DNA of 64,000 bases, taken from Homalodisca vitripennis (taxonomy: Eukaryota > Arthropoda > Insecta > Hemiptera > Cicadellidae). Location of the stretch: assembly GCF_021130785.1 (NCBI RefSeq), contig NC_060215.1, positions 115,716,501 through 115,780,500 of the forward strand, given 5' to 3'. This document shows, one piece after another, positions 23,663 to 34,960 of this stretch. The notes beneath the pieces are model-generated. The model was not told the origin of the DNA and ran no database searches. It saw only the letters and a program-made list of their open reading frames with translations. The stretch's first letter is position 1. Each line of letters begins with the position of its first letter. The position numbers were made by a program, and so were the translations under genes.

Positions 23663-26150
23663 GTATGTATACAGTGTTATCGGTTCTTTTCTCTATTATA
23701 TGAGTGCCTAGAATTCCTGTTTTTTTTTGTACAAAGTCAGGTTATAAGTGCATATGAGATTAAATTTAAAACACTTTGCCTCAGTCAAATTATTAAGATT
23801 TTACACCTTCCATGGAATGTTGTGTTTTGTAAAACTACTTGAAACAGACTCTAACGGTACAATGGGAATTCATCTAGGAATGTTGTATAATTTTGTTTTC
23901 AAGTTATTTTTAAACCGTGTTTTTTTTAACTAAACAATTTGTGTAATTATTGAGTACACATTTTAGAAACTGTTGTGTAATCCCAGATTTATTTTAATCT
24001 CCTTACACATCCTGGTACACTGAGTAGTAAACGTCATAAAACATTTTGGCTCTCTTTAAAACACAATGTATAAGTTAAGAATTTGCGTAAAATATCTAGA
24101 TTTTTTCAGTCGCTGTTCATTTTACAACTGATACCTTACATGAGACAGTTGAAGGAACGGCACTGTTTTGTAGCAAATACAATCAGTTGATGTATAATCT
24201 TGTAAAATAATAATATATGTTATAACCTGGTAATAAATGTAATCACGAATAGGGTGGTGCAAAAACCGTCAAATACTGATATTGCTAAAACATTATAAAA
24301 AATAAGTAATTCAAAGCAGAATACACATCACTTCCACTGTTTGTAAGCACGCAAAATTACATTAAACGAATTTCAGTATATTTTCTAAACATATTAGGGT
24401 ATAATTTTATGCATTAAGTTTAGCCAGTGTAGTTTGAATTTTGGGAGTCAAGTAAGGGGAGTTAAATACCTTAGTAATGATTAATTTAAGTTACTTGGTT
24501 TAGTGTTGAAAGAATTAGTTTCGGCGTTCATATCAAGGTTATAGATATTACAGAGCCACCAGAACAAGTAAAGCCTTATAAGCCATGGCTTTTCGCAACA
24601 ACATTAATCCACTCTTAAGTTTTGGGCTAACATCCTATACACGATTTAAATAACTTATTTGTTATATAGCTCTTTCGGACGGAAAACCTTCTCACTCATT
24701 GTTGGGAAATTATTCATTGTTATATCGTATTCTGTTTTTATTATTGTTATAACAATTTGCTCCCGAACAATATTTTAATTGTTGTACATGTTTAAAGTTG
24801 CATATGACTAATATTTGGTCATGTGGTCTTAAACAGAATTGCTTTTAATTTAATTGTTCCACAGTCGTGAATAAAGTTCGTTCCTGTTTTTAATTTTTAA
24901 TTAATTAATTATTTTTTATTTTTACGTAGTGTTTTGTTAACGAACAATCGATCAAATATTGTGTCTACACAATTCACATTCTAATGTGAAACGCAAATTT
25001 CATTTTTAATAATATTCTCTACTCTCTGTACCTCGTGCAAAGATTTTAAATAACTAGTAGACTAGCATTTTAAACTATATCTCTAAGATCAGAACAAGCC
25101 TTCCATTCGACATTTAATATTAGTGGAACCGCACCATAATGACAATTGCGATAACATATTAATTATGGTCATTATCATACCATTTACACAAATTTCATAA
25201 TATTTTTTCACTTGCATTTAATGTGATAGAAAGTTCAAAAATGCTTTAGATGAGTTGCATTAATACAACATAACACAGTAGTGTTACAGTTGTTGCATGA
25301 ACACGTTTAATGAGTCTCAATTAAATTCATTTCATAACATATGATATAATTAAAGAGTAACATACAACTACCGTCTTCAACGCGTTACATAATGGCGAAC
25401 ACGTGGAATATTTATCAGTATGGCGCCTAATGTGAAAAGATGTCAGTCTAATAATTTTCTTGGAATCTTTGAACATAACAAAGCGAATAGACTAGCTTTA
25501 TTAACGTAGTATGTAACTTACGTCAGTTGTAGTTTGAGTTACACATTGCAGAATAAGGGTAAGATTTCAAGGGCATAACTGCGAGTTATTCCACACGAAC
25601 AAATTCGCTAATTACAAACGTTGAGAAATATTTTAACTTATGTACAATACGAACACTCATCGTTATAAATCACGTGTCGCTAAATAATGTTATGAAGGAA
25701 ATCTATTTAGTTAAATATTACTAATGTAACTTGACTTACCACTTTACGATTTACAAATGTATTTATCGTTGCAATGACTGTATACTTAACGAGCAAAATA
25801 AACACCTAATTGTTCGTTTTAAAACGGGATGTGAAACACCAAATATTTGAGAATTAATAAAAAAAAAAACAATAATTTACGTGTGCATAATTACATCATT
25901 AATATAAACTTGCAGTAATAAGACAAAGCTTTAGATAGTGTGTTATGAGCCAGATTTGAAAACCAAAATACAAAACAGTACACATAACAACGTAAATACT
26001 AATATTTATAACAATTAACCATGCCAATAAGAACTAAGTATTTAAACAAAATCTATATATGTATAATGGACGTAAAAAGTTTTTTAAACTCAAAACAACA
26101 ATAGCACTAGTGACAAAAAATCTGAAAATAATCATTAAAATCTCGTATAA
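23663..26150. other. AT-rich stretch, probably first intron of the candidate transcript
   Basis: AT-rich with short chance frames only. If the donor at 23,662 is used, this and the transposon downstream would lie in an intron. Nothing else is identifiable. Confidence 0.4.
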
Positions 26151-26152
26151 TA

Positions 26153-26176
26153 AGGTAAAGCGAGGAGAGATTGCGC
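26153..26176 (+). repeat. Left terminal inverted repeat of the Tigger-like element
   Basis: 24 bases identical to the complement of 29,098-29,121; preceded by TA. The motif continues as GCGCAC here versus GCGCGG at the other end, where the match stops. Confidence 0.95.
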
Positions 26177-26340
26177 ACAATTCAAAATATCTAAATAAAA
26201 CGAAAATTTTTAGTTGAATATACAATTTTTTTAGTGTTATATTTACATTGTATGGTTGTCTATTCTCTGTAATTTTTCCAGAATTTATATTATGTTAATA
26301 ACGAAATAATAAGGTAAAACCAAATCGTAAAATGTGTTTT

Positions 26341-26398
26341 TGCGCAATCTCTCCTCGTAGGGTAGGTGAGTTTGCGCACATGGGTAGGAGAGATTGTT
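26341..26398. repeat. Left subterminal copies of the end motif
   Basis: Three variants of the terminal word: TGCGCAATCTCTCCTC (26,341-26,356, inverted), GTAGGTGAGTTTGCGCAC (about 26,362-26,379) and GTAGGAGAGATTG (about 26,384-26,396). They are likely extra binding sites for the transposase, by analogy with subterminal arrays in other DNA transposons. Confidence 0.75.
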
Positions 26399-26552
26399 TA
26401 TGGAATAACTACTGCAATTCACACTTTAAACATATTTAATTAATGTAAAACTAATGAAACCTTCAAACTTGATGTAAGAAATTGAAAAATTAAAAACATT
26501 TTAACTTGGGCACATTTTTAAAAACATTATTACATAATAGAGCATTAAAAAA

Positions 26553-26858
26553 TCATTTTTTTTGACGTTTTTCACGGCGTCCACAGTCAATGCACTTTCC
26601 TTCATAAATTGTACAGCTCTCGTGCATCCATCTTCCACAGACCATGCACTTGATCCAGTAAGATGTCGAAGTAGTCTCCTGATATAGTTCAAGACACTCT
26701 GTACACTCATCATCTTCATTATCGCTGACATGATCGGAAAGAAGTTCAATGTCTGCGTCATCTTCCTCAGATGTAGAAGATTGCTCAAACATCAACCGTT
26801 TCTTTGTTTTAAGTCCCTTTTTTTTGTATCTTGCAAGATTTTGGCTTGTTCTTTCCAA
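26553..26858 (-). pseudogene. C-terminal acidic plus PHD-like zinc-binding part of the transposase
   Basis: This is the longest undisturbed piece of the dead gene, 101 codons. It starts basic (KKKGLKTKKR), has an acidic stretch (SSTSEEDDADIELLSDHVSD) and ends in a Cys/His pattern: C-x2-C, then CMVCGRWMHESC, then CIDCG and a basic tail QKK. The spacing C-x2-C ... C-x2-C-x4-H-x2-C ... C-x2-C resembles a PHD/RING-type zinc finger, seen at the C-terminus of several insect transposases, where it probably helps contact DNA or chromatin. It belongs to the pseudogene and has no sign of separate expression. Confidence 0.8.
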
Positions 26859-28457
26859 TGCAGGTTTCTTATTTTCAATCTGGTCGCTTTTTCTTGTTTG
26901 ATGCTAACTCTTTTTTTATCTTGATTTTGGTTATGTTATTTGGATCTGTAACATTCATGGCACTTTGCTTCCTTTTTGATTTTGAAGGGCTCCAAACTTT
27001 TAGGAATCGGTGAAAGTTTTTGTAAAACCTTTTGTTGAGTTTCTACAGATGCGGCTGAACATTGTCTTGAGGTTGATGGTTGACAGATTGGAGGGATTAA
27101 ATGATTTGATTGAGATGATTGGATTGAAATAGGTGGTTCAGTGTTTTCAGATACTGGATTATTAACTGATGTCAAGGTTGGTTGGAGTGTTGTGGGATCA
27201 GGAACAATCTGGTTTACATCTTGGTCACAATGTAAAAGATATGCATAGTCTGGTAATCCACATCAATATTTAGAGGATGGATTCCTGTGGCACGAAACGC
27301 AGCAACTCCAAGTGAACAGTGGCAGCACGAGGCCAAGATAAATTCAATAGATGGCCAATAATCGTCCCTTGAAATTTTGCCAGTACCACAACGAGATGTG
27401 ACTAATTTGTTACAAGCATCTTTAAAATAAGTTTTCAAAGGCTTGAATACTACACGATCTAGGGGTTGTAGGTAGTGTGTAGTTATGACTAGGCAGACAT
27501 AAGATAATGATGTCATTATCATAAGCCTTTTGCAACATATTGGGACAGTTCATGTGTGAGGCATGGCCATCTAAAATTAGCAAATGCTTTGCTTTTCCAG
27601 GAGACTTTCTTGGGATTGAAGTGTTCAGAAATCCATTCCATGAAACAGTTCACTATTTATGTACGCACTTTCTCTTCTCATTTTTAAAACAGTTCCAGGG
27701 GGAGCATCTTTGATATATTGTGGTTTAGCGTAAACTCCCTTAAAAATACAAAAAGGGTGGTAGGAACTGTCCCTCTGCATTGCAGCAGGCCATAATAGTT
27801 ACAGTTTCTCCCTTTTCAGCACTTGTAACGACGTGAACCGTCTTTGCTTCCTTTTTGGGCAATAACTTTTCCAGGCTCATTATATTAAGCTGCACTCCTA
27901 TTTCGTTCGCAGTTCCAAATACAGTTGGGCTTATCTAAAAGGTTGTTTTCTTTTAAGGTGGAAGTGAGAAGATTGAAAATAACTTTTTACTTCTTCCCTA
28001 TTCATTCCTTCTGTTCTTGCTCTACTAATGCCTTGAGCTTTTCTCACACTTAAATTAGGATGTCGCCGCATGAATGACGAAAACCAAAACTTTTCCAGCG
28101 GTTTTATGGTCTTTGTTGAAGGGTGTGTTTAATACCCAATGTTTCTGCTAAATTGTAAGCTAACATTCTAAACATTCTTTTGTGTAGGTGCAAACCCTAC
28201 AGATTGAAGTTTTATTATGTGCAAAGCCAATTTTTTCTCGGCTTCCAATCCTAGTTGGCCATCTGGACCCAAAATTCCGTTTTGCAAAATCATTCTTCTT
28301 CATTCGATGTCTTAATGTAGACTCTGGTATTTTAAACCTCTTTGCTTGCTGCTCTTATTGATAATGATCCCATTCTTTATTGCTGATACAGCTGATGATA
28401 GATCATCTTCTGTCCAGGATCCTTTGTTTGTTTTTCCTCTTGTACACGTTTAGGCAT
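26553..28457 (-). pseudogene. Tigger/pogo-like transposase pseudogene
   Basis: Reading leftward from ATG at 28,457, fragments of a transposase appear in changing frames. Near 28,416-28,300 is a Pipsqueak-type helix-turn-helix (WTEDDLSSAVSAIKNG, then FKIPESTLRHRM in another frame). Near 28,100-27,980 is the second DNA-binding part (FMRRHPNLSVRKAQG, MNREEVKSYF). Then comes the DDE nuclease: a first block at about 27,907 reading NEIGVQL, VVTSAEKGETVTIMACC at about 27,840, LLILDGHASH at about 27,585-27,555 and LQPLDRVVFKPLKTYF at about 27,473. At least five frame changes and several stops separate the pieces. The first catalytic Asp appears to be Asn (NEIG where the family has DE-x-G); the second and third Asp are still readable. 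A zinc-binding tail ends at 26,553. Transposition by this copy is not possible. Confidence 0.9.
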
Positions 28458-28653
28458 GTTAGCCTGTAAAAAATAAATAAATAATAGTCATTCTTGGTAA
28501 ATAATATGTTTTTAATTTTTTTTTTAAGTTGTTTTATTAATGGTATATGCAATTCATATTAATAAAATAAATAAAGATTCATAAATATACATTTAATTGA
28601 ATTTCTAACGAATATGTAGATTCACAAATAGTTAATATTAATTATGAAATCCA

Positions 28654-28758
28654 TGCGCAATGTCTCCTACCATTTACATTAAATGGAATAAATGCGCAAT
28701 CTCTCCTCAACATGAAATGCGCGTACTGTCCTAAAAAATCGGTAGGTGAGATTGCGCA
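28654..28758. repeat. Right subterminal copies of the end motif
   Basis: TGCGCAATGTCTCCTAC (28,654-28,670), TGCGCAATCTCTCCTC (28,693-28,708), a decayed TGCGCGTACTGTCCT (about 28,718-28,732) and GGTAGGTGAGATTGCGCA (28,741-28,758, opposite orientation). Confidence 0.8.
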
Positions 28759-29097
28759 GAGGCTTAAACTAAGATGGCCGAAGCGAGATTTGACCAACCA
28801 CTATCTGTACAGTTTTGCCTATGTCATTACCTCTCTAGAAAAAAATGGTAAATACCGAATAATGTATCGTAGCATCGTACTGATTAAATTTCATGCATCC
28901 TGCAGACAAAATTCAGCCACTTACCTTTGAAATGAAAGTTGTAGGTTTAATTTATATCACTAATAAAACAGACTTAGCGTCTTGAAACTTTTGACAGGAA
29001 CACTCAACTAATGAAGCGGATCGAGGCACTGAGGGACGCTGCGCGCGCACCCAAACTCCAACCAGCTGGAACAAAGAGGGCGCAATTCTCTCCTACC

Positions 29098-29121
29098 GCG
29101 CAATCTCTCCTCGCTTTACCT
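29098..29121 (-). repeat. Right terminal inverted repeat of the Tigger-like element
   Basis: Perfect 24-bp complement of the left end, followed by TA at 29,122. A further copy, GCGCAATTCTCTCCTAC at 29,080-29,096, lies immediately inside it. Confidence 0.95.
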
Positions 29122-29123
29122 TA

Positions 29124-30779
29124 TACTATATGAGCAACAGTTTCATTTAGTGTCAGTCAATTAATATATGAGTAAAATTAGTACAAAACAAAAAAGCAGT
29201 AAAGCAATTAAGAAATTCGGCAGTAATCACTTCAAAATAAGAGCATTAACTTTCCTGAGGCTAATAAGTAATGAAGAACTCTAAATGCACGTACCTTAAT
29301 CATTATAAAATCCAATAAGTATATATATTGTAAATTAAGTTACAAAGAAAAAGAATGTAATAATGAAATACAAATTCAATAACATAGCGCTCAGTACGAA
29401 AAAATATTGTATTGTTGTAATTTAAGATTAAAATATAAAATTAAAAAAATTATAATTTATTAAAATTTAAAAATATTGAAATATACTAAATATTTGGAAA
29501 TAAAATATTGCTTCTCAGAAATCACACTGTAATGTGCCACAAATAGTGTTTCGAGTTAATTTACCAATGTCTTATAAAATAATGCACCAACTTTATTGGT
29601 TTTTACACGGCACGACATTTGGTTTTTACAGGATATTCTTGGTTCTTACGAAGCAAATAAAAAAGTACCAATTCAAATTAAAATGTTGATTTAGAGTTTT
29701 AAACAACAACAGAAATACAATCATCGTACCAGTTATGGATTTAGTTAATGTTATAATTCAATTAGCTTTATTAATATAAGATGTTCATTACTAATTTATA
29801 TCGTTAACTTTATGAAGAAAACAATAAATTTATAACGTTATGTAAGGCAAGGACACTTTATTTATATAGTGAGCTTTTACTAGTATTAACAATAAGAGTA
29901 ACATAATTATAAACTAATTTTCGAACAACATTTTTGATAAGCTATATTTTTAAAACGAATACAATTAATAATCTTATATTTTATTACTTGTTATAGTACC
30001 ACAATCTCAAATTTATATTTAATCAGGTACTTTTTTATTTCCAAATATTTACCGGACGTTGCTTCCGGATTACTTGGAGATTTTTCACTGCAGTAGGGTT
30101 TTATAATGCCTATTGGCTTTATTATATAGAACTATCACCCAATTCCTTTTGTTCAAGTACAATTTGCTAGTGCCTTGTTTTTTACGTTAACGTTAAATTC
30201 TTTCTTACCTACTAATTTTGTGTTATTTGTGTTCTTTTTAGTTGTTCATCGCTACTAACAAAATTAACATTACAATATGTTTTTATTCCAAGTTTATGTT
30301 AATTTAATTAGTTGCTAACTATATTTATCGTTGGTTTGTATTTATATTCGTATTTTAATCGTTTCTTTCTGGTTTTTCATTTTAAAGTGATTTCACGCTC
30401 TATTATGCGGTTATATTTTAGACCGCTAAAGATTTAGAGTTAGATTTTTTTACTTCGATAATCTTTATTAATCAATAACAAAAGTTTTATTACATTTTGA
30501 AGGAAACCTAAAGATCAAACAAAAATGAAACACAGAGAGGATTTGTTCGGTTTTTTTAAACAAGAAAAAGAAGTGAGTATCGGTTTTAATCGGATATTTT
30601 TATCGCGATTAAAAAGATAAAACATTCCATGTTCGTTACTTATTTTGCTATTAGTAGTTGGTAAAATATTTAATACTAATTCACGAAAAGTGGCAAAATA
30701 TTTTCCGTTGTTTGTAGGAACCCAAGACGACGGGAAAAGATTTAAACAAATAAATAGTAAAACACTAGATATTTCTCTG
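29124..30779. other. Very AT-rich stretch, nothing identified
   Basis: Highly AT-rich with A/T runs throughout (29,400-29,520 is almost only A and T). No gene, repeat array or RNA signal. Confidence 0.5.
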
Positions 30780-31020
30780 TGGACAATATATGTGTAAGAG
30801 AAGAGGATGTTGTCCGCTGGCCCTGCTGCCGACAGCTGACTCGAGTCCCGCCATCGCGCGCTAAATTTGGCCCAATTAAGACATAGATTAATTATATGAG
30901 GCCAGATGCTTCTCTGGCAGCTCTCCGCTTCCCGCGCAGGCGCTAACCCCTGTCTTGTCCAGCCTTCCGCGTGTGCGTTTGTTGCGTGGCTTGCCAGATA
31001 CAGAAAGTCCAATAAAAATT
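30780..31020. promoter_or_regulatory. GC-richer island
   Basis: A GC-richer block (CTGGCCCTGCTGCCGACAGC, CCCGCCATCGCGCGC, CCCGCGCAGGCGC) inside AT-rich DNA. It creates chance frames on both strands, including a 165-codon minus-strand frame (30,515-31,012) with no domain. Possible regulatory element by composition only. Confidence 0.25.
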
Positions 31021-31915
31021 ACGAGCAGTTTTTAAGTAACAAATACGCCAAATATGTTTTTTTCGTAAAGATAATGCCCTTATATTATACCTAATCAGTC
31101 TAAAGTAAACCTGATTATTGTTTAAAAATTTAAAAAAAAAACCAATAACATTGTTGTTCTTTTTCATGAGAGTTTAGTTTTACAACAGTTCGTACATTAA
31201 AATATGCTCATTGTATTGAGTACATGACATAAATTATGCGTTGAAAACTTCTTCACAATGTTGAATGAAGTCTCTGAACTTCGCCGTCACCGCTCAGCGT
31301 CCTGTCTGCCTAGGGTCGTTTGTTACCTCTGACTCATAGGCTATACATAAAGAGCTTTATGGTTAAATAAAGTATAAAAATATACTTTCGTATTGAATAT
31401 ATTTATATAAAAATCAATTGGGGTTTTAATAGTCAAGAAAACTGTTTCTCCGTTACTGAAACACATATTATATATTCGCTTTCTGAAAAACACAGAAGTG
31501 GCTTTTTAATATAAAATCTCATTTTACTCTCCTCTGTTAAAACGTACACGAATGAGACTTGTTTAAGTTAGAATGCGGTCATTCAAGTCTCTTAATTATT
31601 GGATTTATTTTGGGAGCAATTTCAGTTAGTATTTTTATACATTTTTAGTCGATTATTATATGAAACGATAAAATAAAAAAGTTTACTTACTAATATGAAT
31701 AAAAGTTACCTATTACTTACTTTTTTACATATATACCTATTAATTTTCCAAGTTCATTAGATAAGGGGGCACATTCTCACTGTAACCCTTGCTCTAAAAT
31801 TTTAAATATATATATATATATATATAGGCTATATTTAAAAAATGTATTTATATAAACGCAGATTTCCTACAACACTAGATATTGTACAGAGTTTCCAAAG
31901 ACCAAGTTTCCTGTA
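31021..31915. other. AT-rich spacer with a short (TA)n
   Basis: Noncoding; (TA)n at about 31,806-31,826. A small GC-richer patch at 31,270-31,330 has no frame. Confidence 0.45.
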
Positions 31916-32345
31916 CCAAGTATCCTGTGTTGAAACTAACAGCGGAGTGGAAGCGAGTGAAAGTCGAGGAAAGGGACCACACACGACCGTATTGGCGTCG
32001 GAGTTGAGTCCACGGTAACCCAGTGCGACTTTATCAGCAGAACCAGCTATAAATATCGGCTCAACATTGTAAACGGCTGCAAATTGCTCGATCTCACAAC
32101 AGGTTTCCGTTTGGCAGCCGATAATTAATTGTTATCACCGGCTAACTGTTTAATAGCAGTTTTATTTCGAAACCGGTTCGCGCCAGAGTAAAATAGTAGC
32201 TTTTAAATCGGCCGGATGGCGCTTCTCGGTCGTATATCACCATGCCGCCGGGCCGCCACCACTGCAACCGGATCTCTCTAGCTACCATATGTGCTGCAGC
32301 CGCTTGAGCCTCATACTCCGACCGAAAAAACACTAAAACAGTCAA
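31916..32345. promoter_or_regulatory. GC-richer block with TATAAATA
   Basis: Contains TATAAATA at 32,048-32,055, ATTAATTGTTATC homeodomain-type cores and CpG-containing CCGCCGGGCCGCCACC near 32,246. I see no initiator at the right distance from the TATA word and no exon. Conserved-enhancer reading is as likely as promoter. Confidence 0.25.
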
Positions 32346-33290
32346 AATGGTAGAAATTATGGTTTACTGTCAAAACAAAAATAGTCCATAACTTTAATCT
32401 CAATAATATCGTCGATGTTAAGCGTGTGTGAAGTAAATATATAAGCATTATGATACTATTTATTACGTTTAAATAAAAATAATGGTTGTGGAATAGAATG
32501 AAAAGATTTAACTGTGAATGGTCAGATAATAGTTATACACGTTAAGCTATTAAAAACAGACAAACTAATTAGTTCCAATAAATGGCACATAATTCCTCTT
32601 TCGTATATATTTTTTTCTGTATATATCCACTAGCAAAGAATTTTACGTACGCCATGGTTGTAATTGTATATTAGTAGCGCCTATATTAGCTGTTCATAAA
32701 TGCTTTTACGCCGTACTTTTTGGATTTTTATGACATCTCATAATAATATCATATAGTTTATGAACAAAATACCGAGATATTATTTTTGTAACTCTATACA
32801 TACATACAAATTCAAACAAATGGTAAGCGTACCAGAACATTTATTTTTCTAAAGTAATCTAAAACAAAAATAATGATTTTTATAACATTTGCATGTAAAA
32901 ACTATCGTATATTTGGTACAATCAATGTTTAGTTAGAATCAAAAACATGTAACTCAGTAATCATTAGAATACATGAAATTCCCTAAAGCTACACTTCATG
33001 TTCATATAGCAAACAAGTCATTCTTTTACTTCACTCGTATTTATTTGGGTCTGGTTATAGCCTACAGCGTGAATTTCTTAGTTTACGTCTATAGTTCATC
33101 GTTAAGAGATGAAAAAATTATTTTTTTTTTTGTTATAAGGGAATTTATCTTTGATATAAGGGTCAGGGATTTAATATTAAAAACTTATCCCGACCAAAAA
33201 CCGACTTTAACAAAACTAATAACATATGACATGAAAAATACAAACATCGTCAATAAAATTGTTCACAAGTGTATATTAATGTTTTATTGC
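32346..33290. other. AT-rich stretch with one chance ORF
   Basis: A 112-codon plus-strand frame (32,973-33,311) opens with an ATG (MKFPKATLHVHIANKSFF) but is AT-coded, contains runs of F, I and K, and shows no domain or signal-peptide plus mature-domain layout. I do not call it a gene. Confidence 0.4.
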
Positions 33291-34260
33291 CGGAGTCAGA
33301 TATCCGCCTGAAGGACACAACCATGACCTAGGTCTACACCGTAGTTGCGGTGTGACAGTCACCTGGCTAGGGGACACACCTGCTCGCCGCCGACGCTGCC
33401 ACCACCGCACGTCACTCTACCCTGATTTATCCTCCGTCGACAATAAAAGAAATAAACGACTCATCTCGGCGGATTCGACCCGGGAACGTAGCGTAGAGTC
33501 GCTATTTGCAATGCTAATTTAATTATGTCTTTGCATATCCGCGGATTCAGACGGCTCGGCGTGGCCGTGGTTGCGGCGCTGTTTGGCGGGACTTAAACAG
33601 CTGTACTGCGTTTTCGCGGGAATTAATAAGTGACTTGTAAGGTGGGACTTAACCAGACCACTGAAGCTGTTACCAAATTTAGCGGAACTACTTTTATGAG
33701 ATTTGCTCCTGGTTTAAGTTCGAGAGTTATACTAGACTAGGTACGTCGATGTCGCTGAGAAATGTTCCGGCCATGTATGTTTGTAACTCTGCATAATATT
33801 TTTGGAAAAATTTCAGATTGATGATGTAGGTGTTACCTGATCATGAATGAACTAAAATTAATTACATTTACTCACATAAGAGACATTCAAAAGTCAATGC
33901 GAGTAAATAAACGATTCAATCGGTTTGATAACTTGTAAATCCTGATTTGTAGATATTGAACGATTCTACTACAATATTCATTAAATACAAATATAGCTTA
34001 TGAGTGTCCGCCATGAAATCGTGAAACGTATCGCCATTTCGCACCTCGGCGCGCCGCCCGCCCCGACCCCACATCGCCAATCACGTGCCCATCTCTGACA
34101 CTGACGTAGACGGATCACCGCGATTGCAGCGCCCTGGGTGGCTGATTGCTTCATTTTTCAATCTTACAAAGAAAGGACGGATTTTTTGTTGTTGCCGCAT
34201 TCCTATTCCCGTCCGCCCGTAATGGACCCATCGCCCGTCGTCCGACGACCAGAAGATTAA
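33291..34260. promoter_or_regulatory. Clustered GC-rich islands, likely regulatory
   Basis: Two GC-rich blocks (33,300-33,620 and 34,030-34,260) flank an AT-rich middle. The first has GCAATGCTAATTTAATTATG followed by CTTTGCATAT, that is homeodomain and octamer-like words beside CpG-rich sequence. The second has CGGCGCGCCGCCCGCCCCG. No coding exons seen. The mix of POU/homeodomain words and CpGs is typical of developmental enhancers; this is inference. Confidence 0.3.
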
Positions 34261-34960
34261 GACAACGGCCGGTACGATCTCCGTAAATTTTCGGTTTTTG
34301 ACATTTCTAGTTTATCATTTTTCTAGGCTCCTCCTCCGCACAGGATTTCTTCATTAAGCTTGGCGGGCGATGTTGGAGGGTCGAGGGAAAATTTCAATGC
34401 CGACAGGTACGGGGATGAGTCCCACGCGCCTATAGCATTCTTCGATGCTTCTATGCCATACTTTTTGGAATTCTTAACGATATTTAATAAAGCTAGAGTA
34501 TGTCCACAAAATGCCCAGGTATTATTTTTAAACCCTATATTTATACGTGACGCAAAGGAAAGAGTTGTTAAAATGTAAGTTTATCTTTGACTCACCGGTA
34601 ACCGTGGCTGGAAGAACAATAGGTCTGGGCAAAGGAGAAAATAGTGGTATTGATGTCAGTAATAGATCACAGTTGAAGGATAGTACTATGGCGGGCGGTA
34701 GTGGGAGAAGTCGAGGCTCATATCCTGAGCAGAGCTGCTACCCTCCGCCTCCATCCCTTCAGAGCTGACATTTGCATCCCTTTCCGGCGTGGCAGGCGCG
34801 CGCGGGGGCGGCACTCGGCGTCATGGTCATGGACAGTGGTTGACACACTCCCTGCCCGCGGGCACTCGGCGATGGCGGCTTTGTCGGTGCCCAGAGAGAA
34901 TGTTATATATTCCACTCCCTCCTTGTTATTACCTCAATATTTGTTTAAAATTTTAATTTA
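34261..34960. promoter_or_regulatory. GC-rich block with ATGGCGGC word
   Basis: Frames of 65-86 codons overlap on both strands without recognisable content; the 72-codon frame at 34,360 begins at TTG and not ATG. CpG-rich sequence at 34,790-34,870 (GGCAGGCGCGCGCGGGGGCG) includes CGATGGCGGC at about 34,869, a PHO/YY1-type word. Treated as regulatory. Confidence 0.25.

Larger units (their letters stand above)
26153..29121 (-). mobile_element. Degenerate Tigger/pogo-like DNA transposon (2969 bp)
   Basis: The ends are a perfect 24-bp inverted repeat starting AGGTAAAGCGAGGAGAGATT (26,153-26,176 and complement at 29,098-29,121), each flanked by TA (26,151-26,152 and 29,122-29,123), the target duplicated by the Tc1/mariner/pogo superfamily. 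On the minus strand it carries a broken transposase gene with helix-turn-helix, DDE and zinc-binding parts in the order expected for Tigger-like enzymes. Both subterminal regions hold extra copies of the end motif. The ends and layout are complete, so the insertion is full length, but the enzyme is clearly dead. Confidence 0.93.

Noticed and set aside
28712..28930. 72-codon plus-strand ORF
   Set aside because: It is the antisense/noncoding side of the Tigger-like element's right subterminal zone.
30515..31012. 165-codon minus-strand ORF
   Set aside because: Half is AT-coded low-information sequence and half comes from a GC island; no domain and no splice or promoter support.
32973..33311. 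112-codon ATG ORF
   Set aside because: Extremely AT-rich codons, homopolymer-driven residues and no domain; expected by chance in such sequence.
33470..33486. GGATTCGACCCGGGAA as a possible pol III B box
   Set aside because: No matching A box or acceptor-stem pairing; it lies in a GC island where such words occur by chance.
34360..34578. 72-codon ORF
   Set aside because: Begins with TTG and not ATG, has no domain and overlaps other chance frames.
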